From positions 1-52,500 of the forward strand of contig JAJDCQ010000188.1 in NCBI GenBank assembly GCA_029260755.1: 52,500 nt of DNA, given 5' to 3'. The DNA comes from Planctomycetota bacterium (lineage in GTDB: Bacteria; Planctomycetota; J058; JAJDCQ01). Within the stretch, counting starts at the first letter, position 1; every line of letters begins with the position of its first letter. Below the pieces are notes generated by a model. That model was not told the DNA's origin and made no database searches. It saw nothing but the letters and a program-made list of their open reading frames with translations. Made by a program: the position numbers and the translations under genes. Positions 35,296-44,138 of the stretch are shown here, piece by piece.

Positions 35296-36399
35296 CTAGA
35301 GCTCGATGACCGAGCGGATGCCGTCCTGCGCTTCCATCAGCTCGAATCCGCGGTTGACCTCGTCGAGCTTCAGCCGGTGGCTCAGGAAGTCGTCGACGTC
35401 GATCTTGCCCTCCATCCAGAGGTCGATCAGCTGCGGGACGTTCGTCCGTCCGCGCACGCCGCCGAAGCTGCCGCCCTGGACGCGGCGGCCGGTGATCAGG
35501 AATCGCGGGATGATCTCGAGCTTCTCGCCCTTGCCCGCCACGCCGAGGACGGTGCAGAGCCCCCAGCCGACGCGGGCGGCCTCGACCGCCTGTCCCATCA
35601 CCGAGACGAGGCCGGTCGCCTCGAAGGTGTAGTCGGCGCCCTGGCCGTCGGTCATCTCGAGGATCCGATCGACGGCGTCCGGTCCGCCGACGACCTCTTC
35701 GGTCGCGCCGTGCCGCTTCGCCTGCGCGCGGCGCCCCTCGGACGGGTCGACGATGATGATTCGCCCCGCGTCGCGCAGCCGGCAGCCGACGACGGCGCCG
35801 AGCCCGACCATCCCGGCGCCGAAGACGGCGCAGGTGCTGCCGGCCTCGACCTCGGCCTTGTAGAGGGCGGCGCCGAGGCCGGTCGACAGCCCGCAGGCGA
35901 ACAGACACGCGCCCTGCAGCGGCGCGTCGGCGCGCACCTTCGCCAGCGCGATCTCGGGCATGACGGTGTACTCGGCGAAGGTGCTCGTCCCCATGAAGTG
36001 CCGCATCGGCTCGCCGTCCCGCGAGAGACGGGCGGTCCCGTCGGGCAGGTAGCCCTTGCCCTGCTGGGCGCGGATCGCCGTGCAGATGTTGGTCTTGCCG
36101 CTCTTGCAGTGAGCGCACCGCCCGCACTCGGGCGAGAAGAGAGTGACGACGCGGTCGCCCTTCTTCACGAGCGAGACGTCGGCGCCGACCTCCTCGACGA
36201 TGCCCGCGCCCTCGTGGCCGAGGACGGTCGGGAGGTAGCCGCTCGGGTCGGCCCCGCTCGCGCTGTAGAGGTCTGTGTGGCAGACACCGCAGGCCTTCAG
36301 CCTCACGAGTACCTCGCCGCTCTTCGGCGGGGCCAGGTCCACGTCCTGGATGACGAGCGGCTTGCCGAACTCCTCGAGCACCGCGGCGCGCATCTTCAT
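35296..36399 (-). CDS. Class III zinc alcohol dehydrogenase (S-(hydroxymethyl)-thiol dehydrogenase)
   Basis: 367 residues. Catalytic-zinc residues are Cys40, H62/E63 (GHEGAG) and a later cysteine (FACGLSTG); structural-zinc cysteines are 92, 95, 98 and 106. The Rossmann motif is GAGMVGLG. The sequence follows E. coli FrmA/class III ADH closely (KSGKTN, HFMGTSTFAEYTV, GWGLCTVLGVAG, SFGGVRGR). Such enzymes oxidise the adduct of formaldehyde with glutathione, mycothiol or another thiol to the S-formyl derivative, with NAD. Which thiol is used here cannot be told. It is co-directional with the MBL hydrolase, 33 bp apart. MKM at 36399 is preferred over the Met at 36393; GCGAGGG lies upstream. Confidence 0.93.
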   Translation of the reverse strand: MKMRAAVLEEFGKPLVIQDVDLAPPKSGEVLVRLKACGVCHTDLYSASGADPSGYLPTVLGHEGAGIVEEVGADVSLVKKGDRVVTLFSPECGRCAHCKSGKTNICTAIRAQQGKGYLPDGTARLSRDGEPMRHFMGTSTFAEYTVMPEIALAKVRADAPLQGACLFACGLSTGLGAALYKAEVEAGSTCAVFGAGMVGLGAVVGCRLRDAGRIIIVDPSEGRRAQAKRHGATEEVVGGPDAVDRILEMTDGQGADYTFEATGLVSVMGQAVEAARVGWGLCTVLGVAGKGEKLEIIPRFLITGRRVQGGSFGGVRGRTNVPQLIDLWMEGKIDVDDFLSHRLKLDEVNRGFELMEAQDGIRSVIEL

Positions 36400-36571
36400 G
36401 AGTCGTGTTGCCCTCGCTGTCGGGTCCGGGTCGGGTCGAGGGCGACGAGGATGGATCGATCCGCCGGACGCGTCAAGCCGGCCTCGGGAGGGCGCGCGTC
36501 TGCTCTGGCGCCCCTCGGTCGCCTCTGTCATGCTCGCCCGGGACGGGGTCCTCGCGAGAGAGCGTTCGCCC

Positions 36572-38077
36572 ATGGTCACCGAGCAGATCAAGACCTCCGC
36601 GATCAAGGCGGGCCGCTGGATGCGGCCGCGGGTCGTGCTGTTCATCATCGGAGTCGCGCTCGCGAGCTTCGTGATGTTCGTCGGCCTCGTCTCGACGCCG
36701 TTCTTCGGCGGCGGCCTCCACGTCTGGGGTAACGTCCTCTTCGGCGGCCTCGTCGTCATGGTGCCGGGGCTGTTCCTCGGGGAGCGCCTCGCCCGCATCT
36801 CCCGGCCGGGACAGTATCTCGACCTGCTCGTCTGCCTGTCGGGCGGGCTGATCCTCGGCGTCACCTACGCGGGGACCGACGTCCACCGCCTCATCCTCGG
36901 TCAGGCCTCGCTCGGCGACTACGACGCGCTCACCGGGATCGTCTCCCTGCTCGTGATCGCGGGCCTCCCGGTCGCCATGTCGGTGCCGATCGCGATCCAC
37001 GCGTGTGCCCTGCCCGGCGCGCCGCCGAAGCCCGACGACGACAAGGAGAAGGACGAGGCCAAGGAGGCCAACGCGAAGAAGGCGAAGGAGCTGGCGAAGC
37101 GCGACTCGAAGTCGGGGCCGATCGTCGGGACGATCTCCTCGAAGGTCCGCCCCTCCCTCGTCATGTTCCCGCTCGGCGGGGCGCTCCTCGGCGCGTTCGT
37201 CGCGTCCAACGTCCTCTTCGTCGCCCTCGAGCTCCCGATCTGGGTGCTCGGCGCCGCGGCCGGCGGGCTGCTCTGCCTGACGGCGCTCACCGGGGCGGCG
37301 ACGATGGCCCGCGTCCTCGCGATTCTGCTGCTCGCCGCGTTCGCCGGCGGCAGCGCCTTCGCGCCGCGCGAGATCATGCGCGAGGAGTTCCAGGAGGCGG
37401 TCCAGACGGCCAGCTCCGAGCACCTCGCCGCCTACTACGAGCTGACCCGCGACAGTCAGGAGCTGCGCCCCGGCGAGCTCCAGCAGCGGATCGCCGAGCT
37501 TCGCGGGCTGGTGCAGCGGAGCAGCGGCGACGGGGCGGTGATCGAGCGGGTGATCGGGCTCATCCGGAACCTCGGCAAGGCGAGCCTCACCGGCGACGGC
37601 CTGCGCGAGATCTTCAGGTCGACGATCGAGGACGAGTCGATGCGGACTCGCCTCCTCCCAGTCGCCGACAAGATCCAGGCGATCCGCAGCGACGGGAAGG
37701 GCCGGATTCACTTCTCGGTCACCAACCCCGAGCTTGGCGAGGACGTCGTCCGGGTCGTCGTCGCTGGCGACGGCGGAGACCCCGATCAGGAGTTCGTCGT
37801 CAAGAGCGACTTCTACGTCGACCTCGCCCTCGACGAGGAAGCGCGGACGACGACGATCTCGATCGGCCCGCTCGTGATCACCCGCGCCGGCTTCTTCGAG
37901 TCGAACGACTCCTACGAGACGCCGCTCGTCGCCGTGAACGCGGTCGGTCCGTTCGACGCCCACCTCATCGCGGTCATCATCGAGGAGACCGACGACGAGA
38001 TCGTGATCAAGGCGCAGGGCCAGGGCGTGAGCCTGGGACCGCTGACGACCTCGGTCCTGACCCGCGTCGCCCGCTGA
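36572..38077 (+). CDS. Polytopic membrane protein of unknown function
   Basis: About 501 residues from the ATG at 36572 (an in-frame ATG at 36530 would add 14). About seven hydrophobic segments can be seen in the first 270 residues (near 20, 49, 82, 123, 195, 225 and 250). A Lys/Glu/Asp-rich cytoplasmic loop (about 150-190, DDDKEKDEAKEANAKKAKE) separates the first four from the last three. The C-terminal 230 residues are soluble: first helical, then beta-strand-rich. No family was recognised. It reads away from the ADH/MBL operon and converges on the FG-GAP kinase gene; its stop codon abuts a hairpin. Confidence 0.85.
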   Translation: MVTEQIKTSAIKAGRWMRPRVVLFIIGVALASFVMFVGLVSTPFFGGGLHVWGNVLFGGLVVMVPGLFLGERLARISRPGQYLDLLVCLSGGLILGVTYAGTDVHRLILGQASLGDYDALTGIVSLLVIAGLPVAMSVPIAIHACALPGAPPKPDDDKEKDEAKEANAKKAKELAKRDSKSGPIVGTISSKVRPSLVMFPLGGALLGAFVASNVLFVALELPIWVLGAAAGGLLCLTALTGAATMARVLAILLLAAFAGGSAFAPREIMREEFQEAVQTASSEHLAAYYELTRDSQELRPGELQQRIAELRGLVQRSSGDGAVIERVIGLIRNLGKASLTGDGLREIFRSTIEDESMRTRLLPVADKIQAIRSDGKGRIHFSVTNPELGEDVVRVVVAGDGGDPDQEFVVKSDFYVDLALDEEARTTTISIGPLVITRAGFFESNDSYETPLVAVNAVGPFDAHLIAVIIEETDDEIVIKAQGQGVSLGPLTTSVLTRVAR

Positions 38078-38082
38078 TCCTC

Positions 38083-38097
38083 TTCGCCGAAGGCGAA
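38083..38097. terminator. Hairpin at the end of the membrane-protein gene
   Basis: TTCGCC-GAA-GGCGAA stem-loop starting 6 bp after the TGA at 38075-38077 and 15 bp before the end of the convergent kinase gene. It shares about 21 bp with the hairpin at 7443-7464, also between convergent genes. There is no U-tract. Confidence 0.5.
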
Positions 38098-38111
38098 CAC
38101 GAACGACCGAC

Positions 38112-41100
38112 TCACCGTCTTCCATCCTCCGCGGCGAGGAGCGTCCTCGCGTCCTCGAGCCGCCGCCTCACGTCCGCCGCCGCGCGGCTCGACGCGAACT
38201 TCGAGTCGGCCAGCAGCCGCTCGCAGATCGTGACGGCGTCCTCCCACCGGGCGCAGCGCATGGCCAGGGCGCTCACGGCGTCGAGGGCGAGGGGGACGTT
38301 GTCGGGTTCGAGGTCGCCGCCGTTCGCGTAGGCCGAGAGCGCCGCGTAGGCCTCGTCGCGCGCGCGCAGGCGGAGCAGCGCCTGGGCGAGCTGGCCTCCG
38401 CGCGGGCTGGGTGGAGGCGCGTCGATCAGGCCGGCGGTCACCTGGAGCGCGATCTCGAGGTGCTCGTCCGCGCTCGGCAGCTTGTTGCCGGCGAGCGTCC
38501 GGGCGAAGAGCCCGCGCTCCGACGGCTTCAGGTGGGCCCAGGTCCGGCGGAGCTCGGCGGTGAGCGCGGGCTCGGCCGCGCGACGGATCTGCTCGAGAAT
38601 CGCCGCCGCCTCCTCGGCCCGTCCCGCGTCGGCGGTCGCCGCGGCGAGGAGCAGCGCGGCTCCCGGGTCGGTCGGGTCGGCGGTCCGGGCGGCTCGGCAG
38701 GCGGCGAGCACCGAATCCTCGCCCGGCCGGCCGAGGAGCCGCGCGGCGGCCGCACGAGCGCGGAGCGTCGCGGCGTCCTCGTCGGGCCCGACGGCGCCTG
38801 CGCGGTGCGTCCGCGCCGATGGCGCGAGCACCTCGAGGCGCCGGACGGTCACCCGCGCGTCGTTGTCGTAGCGGGTCGCCTCGCGGGGTCCGTCGCCGAG
38901 CTCGAGCCAGTAGCGGCCGCCGTCGAGCGCGAACGGCAGGTCGCGGTCGGCGCGCAGGAGCGTCTCGCCGCTGTCGATGTCGGTCGCCCGCGCGAGGAGG
39001 CGTCCCAGGCTCGGCAAGACGAGCGCCTCGACCCGGACGCGCTGCCGGCGGAGGCGGCGCGGATGCCGTGCGTTCGCGTCGGCGACGCCTCCGACGAGCC
39101 GCGCCTTGCTCGCCGCGACCGTGATGCCGAACGCGTCGTCGACGCCTCGCCCGCCGCCGCTCACGCTCAGGTCGAGCCGGAGCGCGTCGCCGGTCGCGCC
39201 GCGGAGGGCGGCGCCGATCCGGGTCGTGAACGCGAGGCGCTCCACGTCGACCTCGAGGAGCAGGCCGATCGCGCCGCCGTCGTGCTCGATCGGCACGCGG
39301 AGGAGCGCCCCGCGCTCGCTCCGGAGGTCGATCTGGAGCCCGCCCCCCGCGCCCGCGCGCCGGATCGCCCACGGGGCGGCGAGCTCGACGCCCGCCTCGC
39401 CGCCGGCCTCGAGGATCTGCTCGAGGGTGACCCGCGGCGCGAGCGCGGTGAGGCGTCGGAGGCGGGCGCGGCGCCGCTCGGCGCGGCGGCGGTCGTCGGC
39501 GGAGAGGTCGAGGCGCTCGAGCAGCCGGTCGGTCGCCTCGAGGGCGGCCGGCATGTTCCAGGCGCGCTCGGCGTGTCGAGAGGCGGCGATCAGGGCGACC
39601 CGCGCGAGCTGCTCGTGGGTCGCGGCGGCTTCGCGGCAGAGCCGGGCCGCCTCCTCGGGACGCGTCGCCGCCGATGCGACCTCCGCCAGGACGAGCAGCG
39701 CCTGCGCGCGGGCGCGCGACCCGCGCGGAGCCGCGGTCTCGATCTGCCGTCCGAGCGCGTCGGCGGCGTCGAGCTCGTCGAGGGCGGCCAGGTGCCGGAC
39801 GACGTCGAGGAGGTCGTCGAGGCCGGTCCCCGTCGCCGCGGCGTCGCCCTCGGCGGTCGCGGCTGCCGTCGGGCGCGTCTCGCTCCCGTCGTCGGGCGCC
39901 TCGGGCAGACTCGCTCCCAGGCCGAGGACCGCGGCGACCGGGCGGCCGTCGCGCGACGCGGTGAGGACGAGCTCGTCGGCCCCGTCGCCGTCGAGGTCGG
40001 CGATGAGGACGCCGGCGCTCTCGGGGTCGTGCGGCTCGAAGACGACGCGGTCCTCGATCGCGGCTCCGCTGACGAGTGAGATGCGGGTCCGGCTCGCGCC
40101 GACCGTCTCGAGGACGAGCACGCCGTTCGGGTCATCGCCTGGCGCGCCGCGGATGGGGCCGAGGACCGCGCCGACGCTCGCGCCCGCCCCGTCGCGCAGG
40201 AGCGGGCGCACCGTCGGCGTTTCGCGGGACGCGTCGAGCGCGAGGAGGCCGGCCGCCGCGCCGGGCGCGAGCTCGATCCGTCCGTCCTGGGGCAGGCGGT
40301 TCGCCAGCCAGATCTCGGCGCCGGCATCGCCGCCCCGGGGGACGGCGAGGAGGCTCTGGGGCCAGCCGACCCGCGTCCGCGATCGGCGCGCGAACCGCGG
40401 CTCGCCGGGAACGGCGCTCGGGCGCGTCTCGTAGATGTCGACCGCGTAGACCTTCCAGGCGCCGATCCCGACGACGACCTCGGACTGGCCGTCGCCGTCG
40501 ACGTCCGCGATCGCGAGGGCGTGGATCCAGCTCCCGTCGGCCGAGCCGACGTCGATCGCGCGTCCCCGGAGGCCGCGGGTCGCGGCGTCGGGCCAGCAGA
40601 CGATCCGGGCGCCAGCCATGGCCGCGACGAGGTCGGTCCGGCCGTCGCCGTCGATGTCGCCGACCGCCGGCCAGCCGAGCGACCCGGGGAGAACGCCGGT
40701 GGCGGTCACGCGCGGCGCCCCGCCCTCGAACGCGATGACGGCGATGACCTCCTTGCCGGGCCGCTCGTCGCCGTCGCCCGCGCTCACGATGAGCTCGTCG
40801 CGTCCGTCGGCCTCGAGGTCGACCACCCACACCTGGAACGAGGGGGGCATGCTCTCGAGGCGGAGTTGATCGAGCTCGATGACGTTGGTGCGGGCAGGTC
40901 GGAGCGAGCCGACCGTCGCGTCGAGCTCGAGCTCGTGGATGACGATCGCCTCGTGGCGACGCGTGTCGGGGTCGATCGCGAGGAGCGCGTCGCGGCCGTC
41001 GCCGTCGGGGTCGGCCACGACGAGCCGGCCGGGCGGCAGCGGCGCGAGGCGGATCGGTCCGAGCCAGCGCGCCACCTCGCGCGCGCGCTCGGCGCGCGGA

Positions 41101-42908
41101 TCGGGCGACCTCGTCCGCGCGAGCGCCTCGTCGAGGGCGATCGCGGCCGCGCCCGGCCGCCCGGTCCGGAGGAGCGCTTCGCCGAGGAGCGCGCGGGCGG
41201 CGGCTCCGAGCTGCGCCGCGTCGGCGGGCTCGAGGCCGACGCCCGCGTCGGCGGCGTCGCGGACGCTTCGGGCGATTCCGAGGGCGCGCTCGGGCGCGGC
41301 CGTGTGCAGCAGCCCGCGGGCCGCCTCGAGGAGCGCTCCGAGCCCGTCCGGGCCGCGCGGGTCGGTCCGGTAGGCGAGGACGAGCGCGCGGCGCGCGGCG
41401 GCGGCGTCTCCGGTCGCTGCCGACCGGGCGGCGTCGCGGCGGTGGACGGCGGCGGCGAACGGCGCCCCGGGGTAGCGGGCGAGCGCCTCGGCGATCGCCG
41501 CTTCGCGGGAGGCGGCATCGCCGAGGAGCGCGCCGAGCTGCCCGGCGCGCGCCTCGAGGTCGGCCCGGACGGCGCTCGTCGCGAAGCGGATCGCGAACGA
41601 CTCGGCGCTGGCGCCGGGCTCGTCGCCGGGATCATCGCTGGGATCGACGGCCAGGGCGGCTCGGGCGGCGGCGGCCCGCTCGTCGACGAGGCGCGTGAGC
41701 TGCGCCCGCGCGCCCTCGTGGGCCGCCGCGCGACGCGCCTCGACGACGCGCGGCCCGAGGAGGAGGCCGCCGGCGGTCAGGAGCGCCGCGGTCGCGATCG
41801 CGAGCGGCAGCTTCACCCGGCGCGCCAGCCGGGCGGCGCGCAGGGCCAGGCCGGGCGGGCGGGCGGCGATCGGTTCGCCGGAGAGGAACCGCTCGATGTC
41901 GTCGGCGAACGCGGCCGCCGTCTCGTAGCGTCGGGCCGGGTCCTTCTCGAGCGCGGTGAGGCAGATCGTGTCGAGGTCGCGGTGGACGCGGCCGGGCCGG
42001 ACCGTCGATGGGGTGACGGGCTCCTGGCGCATCACGGCCATGATGATCTCGACCTGGCCGGCGCCCTCGAACGGGGGGCGGCCGGTGAGCACCTCGTAGA
42101 GGGTCGCGCCGAGGCCGTAGACGTCGGTCCGCTGATCGACCCCGCGCTCGCCGGCCTGCACCTGCTCGGGCGCCATGTAGGGGACCGAGCCGAGCATCTG
42201 ACCGGTGCGGGTGTGGCGCTCGCCCTCGAGGTCACGGGCGATCCCGAAGTCGAGGACGCGGACGCGCCCGTCGGGCTGCACCATCAGGTTCGCGGGCTTC
42301 ACGTCGCGGTGGACGATCTCGTGCCCATGGGCGTGGTGGAGCGCGCGGGCCGCCTCGGCGACGGCGGCGAGGAGGTCGGGCTGCGGGCGGGCGCGCTTGC
42401 GGATGACCTCGGCGAGGGGCAGCCCCGGCACGAGGTCCATCACGATGTAGGCGCGGCCGTCGTGGACTCCGGCGTCGTGGACCGAGACGATTCCGGGGTG
42501 GTCGAGCTGGCCGAGGATCTGCGCCTCGCCGAGGAAGCGTCGGACGGCCGCGTCGCGGTCCGCCTCCGTCCCGCCGCCCGCGGCCGCGTCGAGCTTGAGG
42601 ATCTTGAGGGCGACCTCCTTCTGGGTGACCGGGTGGACCGCGCGGAGGACCGCGCCCCAGCCGCCCTCGCCGAGGTGACCGACGATCCGATACTGACCGA
42701 AGAGCTCGCCCGAGGCCGGCGCGGTCCCGCCGCCGGCCGCGGTCGGCCAGGGGCCGCTCGGCGCCTCGCGTCGCGTCGGCGGCAGCGGCGGGCGCGGCGA
42801 TGGGCGCGGCGGTGGGCGCGCGAATCGATCGTCGGGGGAGGGGCCGGGCGTTCCGCCCGGCGGTGGCGGCGACGGCGGCGGCGGCGGGCGATCGGGCGGG
42901 CGGGTCAC
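38112..42908 (-). CDS. Transmembrane Ser/Thr protein kinase with FG-GAP propeller and helical repeats
   Basis: About 1598 residues from a GTG at 42908. A Pro-rich N-terminus (1-70) is followed by an intact kinase domain (about 72-345; GEGGWG, VALKILK, HRDVKPAN, DFGIAR, APE) and a membrane helix at about 365-388. TPR-like helices follow to about 620. At least five FG-GAP/VCBS calcium-type repeats (DxDGDGxxD, for example DPDGDGRD, DIDGDGRTD, DVDGDGQSE, DLDGDGADE) lie between about 630 and 990. Helical and beta-sandwich regions run to the end. The GTG overlaps the glycosyltransferase stop codon (GTGA), so the two are translationally coupled. The frame stays open to 43184, but that part is antisense to the glycosyltransferase coding frame. 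Confidence 0.93.
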   Translation of the reverse strand: MTRPPDRPPPPPSPPPPGGTPGPSPDDRFARPPPRPSPRPPLPPTRREAPSGPWPTAAGGGTAPASGELFGQYRIVGHLGEGGWGAVLRAVHPVTQKEVALKILKLDAAAGGGTEADRDAAVRRFLGEAQILGQLDHPGIVSVHDAGVHDGRAYIVMDLVPGLPLAEVIRKRARPQPDLLAAVAEAARALHHAHGHEIVHRDVKPANLMVQPDGRVRVLDFGIARDLEGERHTRTGQMLGSVPYMAPEQVQAGERGVDQRTDVYGLGATLYEVLTGRPPFEGAGQVEIIMAVMRQEPVTPSTVRPGRVHRDLDTICLTALEKDPARRYETAAAFADDIERFLSGEPIAARPPGLALRAARLARRVKLPLAIATAALLTAGGLLLGPRVVEARRAAAHEGARAQLTRLVDERAAAARAALAVDPSDDPGDEPGASAESFAIRFATSAVRADLEARAGQLGALLGDAASREAAIAEALARYPGAPFAAAVHRRDAARSAATGDAAAARRALVLAYRTDPRGPDGLGALLEAARGLLHTAAPERALGIARSVRDAADAGVGLEPADAAQLGAAARALLGEALLRTGRPGAAAIALDEALARTRSPDPRAERAREVARWLGPIRLAPLPPGRLVVADPDGDGRDALLAIDPDTRRHEAIVIHELELDATVGSLRPARTNVIELDQLRLESMPPSFQVWVVDLEADGRDELIVSAGDGDERPGKEVIAVIAFEGGAPRVTATGVLPGSLGWPAVGDIDGDGRTDLVAAMAGARIVCWPDAATRGLRGRAIDVGSADGSWIHALAIADVDGDGQSEVVVGIGAWKVYAVDIYETRPSAVPGEPRFARRSRTRVGWPQSLLAVPRGGDAGAEIWLANRLPQDGRIELAPGAAAGLLALDASRETPTVRPLLRDGAGASVGAVLGPIRGAPGDDPNGVLVLETVGASRTRISLVSGAAIEDRVVFEPHDPESAGVLIADLDGDGADELVLTASRDGRPVAAVLGLGASLPEAPDDGSETRPTAAATAEGDAAATGTGLDDLLDVVRHLAALDELDAADALGRQIETAAPRGSRARAQALLVLAEVASAATRPEEAARLCREAAATHEQLARVALIAASRHAERAWNMPAALEATDRLLERLDLSADDRRRAERRRARLRRLTALAPRVTLEQILEAGGEAGVELAAPWAIRRAGAGGGLQIDLRSERGALLRVPIEHDGGAIGLLLEVDVERLAFTTRIGAALRGATGDALRLDLSVSGGGRGVDDAFGITVAASKARLVGGVADANARHPRRLRRQRVRVEALVLPSLGRLLARATDIDSGETLLRADRDLPFALDGGRYWLELGDGPREATRYDNDARVTVRRLEVLAPSARTHRAGAVGPDEDAATLRARAAAARLLGRPGEDSVLAACRAARTADPTDPGAALLLAAATADAGRAEEAAAILEQIRRAAEPALTAELRRTWAHLKPSERGLFARTLAGNKLPSADEHLEIALQVTAGLIDAPPPSPRGGQLAQALLRLRARDEAYAALSAYANGGDLEPDNVPLALDAVSALAMRCARWEDAVTICERLLADSKFASSRAAADVRRRLEDARTLLAAEDGRR

Positions 42909-43939
42909 GCGGGCCCGGCGGCGGCGTTCGCGAGCGGCGGCGGCGGCTGGCGTCGCGGCTCCGACCACCTCCGGCGGCCGATCGGGATCAGGATCTCCTC
43001 GACGCACCGGCCGACGCCGCGCCAGAGCGCTTCGCCGGCGCGACCCCCGACGGCCCGGAGGCCAGTCTTGAGCGGCTCGAGCGGTCGCCTTCGGCGCGAT
43101 CTCAGGTTCGAGGTCTCCCGCGGGGTGAGGTGGCCGTCGGTCGGCCAGGTCTCCGCGAGCCGGGCCATGCTCCGCCGGTTCCACTCGGGCGACCAGCGGA
43201 GGAAGTAGAACGGGAGGTCATCGAGACGGAACGGCGGCCCCGAGATATACGTCACCCGGCTCGCGGGCTCGTTGTAGCAGGTGCCGCCGGCGGCCTTCAC
43301 GCGGAGGCCGAAGTCGACGTATTCGTGTCGGCTGAGCAGCTCCTCGTCGAGTGGTCCGGTGCGCTCGAAGGCGTCGGTGCGGACGAGCATCGCGTGGAAC
43401 TCGACGTAGTCGCACGACTGTCGCGCGTAGCGGTCGACCTCCGCGATCGGGCGGTTCCGCGCGCCGTGGTTGGTCGCGAGGATGCGGACGCCGGTCTCGG
43501 TTCGTAGCTCGGCGGTGCCTCCCGCCATGTGGATGTGCTGGCTCCGCTCACCCCGGCGCCCGAGCCCGGCGACGTAGAGCGGGCCGACGATCCAGGCGTC
43601 GGTCTCCTCGGCGCAGCGGACGAGATGCTCGAGCCAGCGGGGAGAGACGATGACGTCGTTGTCGATGAAGCAGGCGTATCGGGTGCGCACCCGGGCGAGC
43701 CCGATGTTCCGGGCCTGGTTCGGCGAGAGGTAGCGATCCGAGCGGATGAGCTCGAAGCCGTGCGTCTCGGAGGCGCGCCGGAGCCAGTCGGCCGTCCGGC
43801 TCGGGCTGCCGCCATCGACGTAGACGAGCTCGTGGGGCTCGGTCGTCGTCGCGAGGATGCTGCGCAACGAGATGCGCGTGTGGCTGAACCGCTCTCGAGG
43901 GACGACGACGATCGTGACGAGCGGACCGGAGGGACTCAT
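42905..43939 (-). CDS. Family 2 glycosyltransferase
   Basis: 344 residues, GT-A fold. The N-terminal strand TIVVVPRERF and the VDGGSPS turn are followed by LSPNQARNIGLARVRTRYACFIDNDVIV, which contains the D-x-D-type metal site (Asp-Asn-Asp). A later acidic segment with HEYVDFGLRVK is the likely catalytic region. The C-terminal 80 residues are Arg/Pro-rich without a membrane helix. It would transfer a sugar from a nucleotide donor in the cytoplasm; acceptor unknown. The stop codon overlaps the GTG of the FG-GAP kinase gene, so the two products are made together, which suggests glycan synthesis under kinase control or vice versa (inference). It starts after a 199-bp leader with long C-runs on the coding strand. 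Confidence 0.9.
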   Translation of the reverse strand: MSPSGPLVTIVVVPRERFSHTRISLRSILATTTEPHELVYVDGGSPSRTADWLRRASETHGFELIRSDRYLSPNQARNIGLARVRTRYACFIDNDVIVSPRWLEHLVRCAEETDAWIVGPLYVAGLGRRGERSQHIHMAGGTAELRTETGVRILATNHGARNRPIAEVDRYARQSCDYVEFHAMLVRTDAFERTGPLDEELLSRHEYVDFGLRVKAAGGTCYNEPASRVTYISGPPFRLDDLPFYFLRWSPEWNRRSMARLAETWPTDGHLTPRETSNLRSRRRRPLEPLKTGLRAVGGRAGEALWRGVGRCVEEILIPIGRRRWSEPRRQPPPPLANAAAGPA

Positions 43940-44085
43940 GGGCGGCTCGCGGGCTGAGCGGGGGGGGTGCGTGCGTCGGGGGGGGGCATGCGTCGGGACG
44001 GGAGCTCACCTTGCTCGGCGCGAGCTTCGCAAGCCGCCCGTCTCGACGCAACTCATTTTCGGGACTCGTCTCGCAGCAATGGCGA

Positions 44086-44108
44086 ACGCCCCGGCGGAGC
44101 CGGGGCGT
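44086..44108. terminator. GC-rich hairpin after the anti-sigma gene
   Basis: ACGCCCCGG (44086-44094) and CCGGGGCGT (44100-44108) form a perfect 9-bp stem with a 5-nt loop, about 30 nt past the anti-sigma stop (minus strand). No U-tract follows. It lies in the 199-bp gap 43940-44138, which has no gene but carries long G-runs on the plus strand near 43970-44000. Confidence 0.5.
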
Positions 44109-44138
44109 CGCACGTCGGTCGGCCGTCGTCGGCTTCGC

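Noticed and set aside
42909..43184. N-terminal extension of the FG-GAP kinase
   Set aside because: It overlaps the glycosyltransferase in another frame; the GTG at 42908 in the GTGA overlap gives a normal Pro-rich kinase head.
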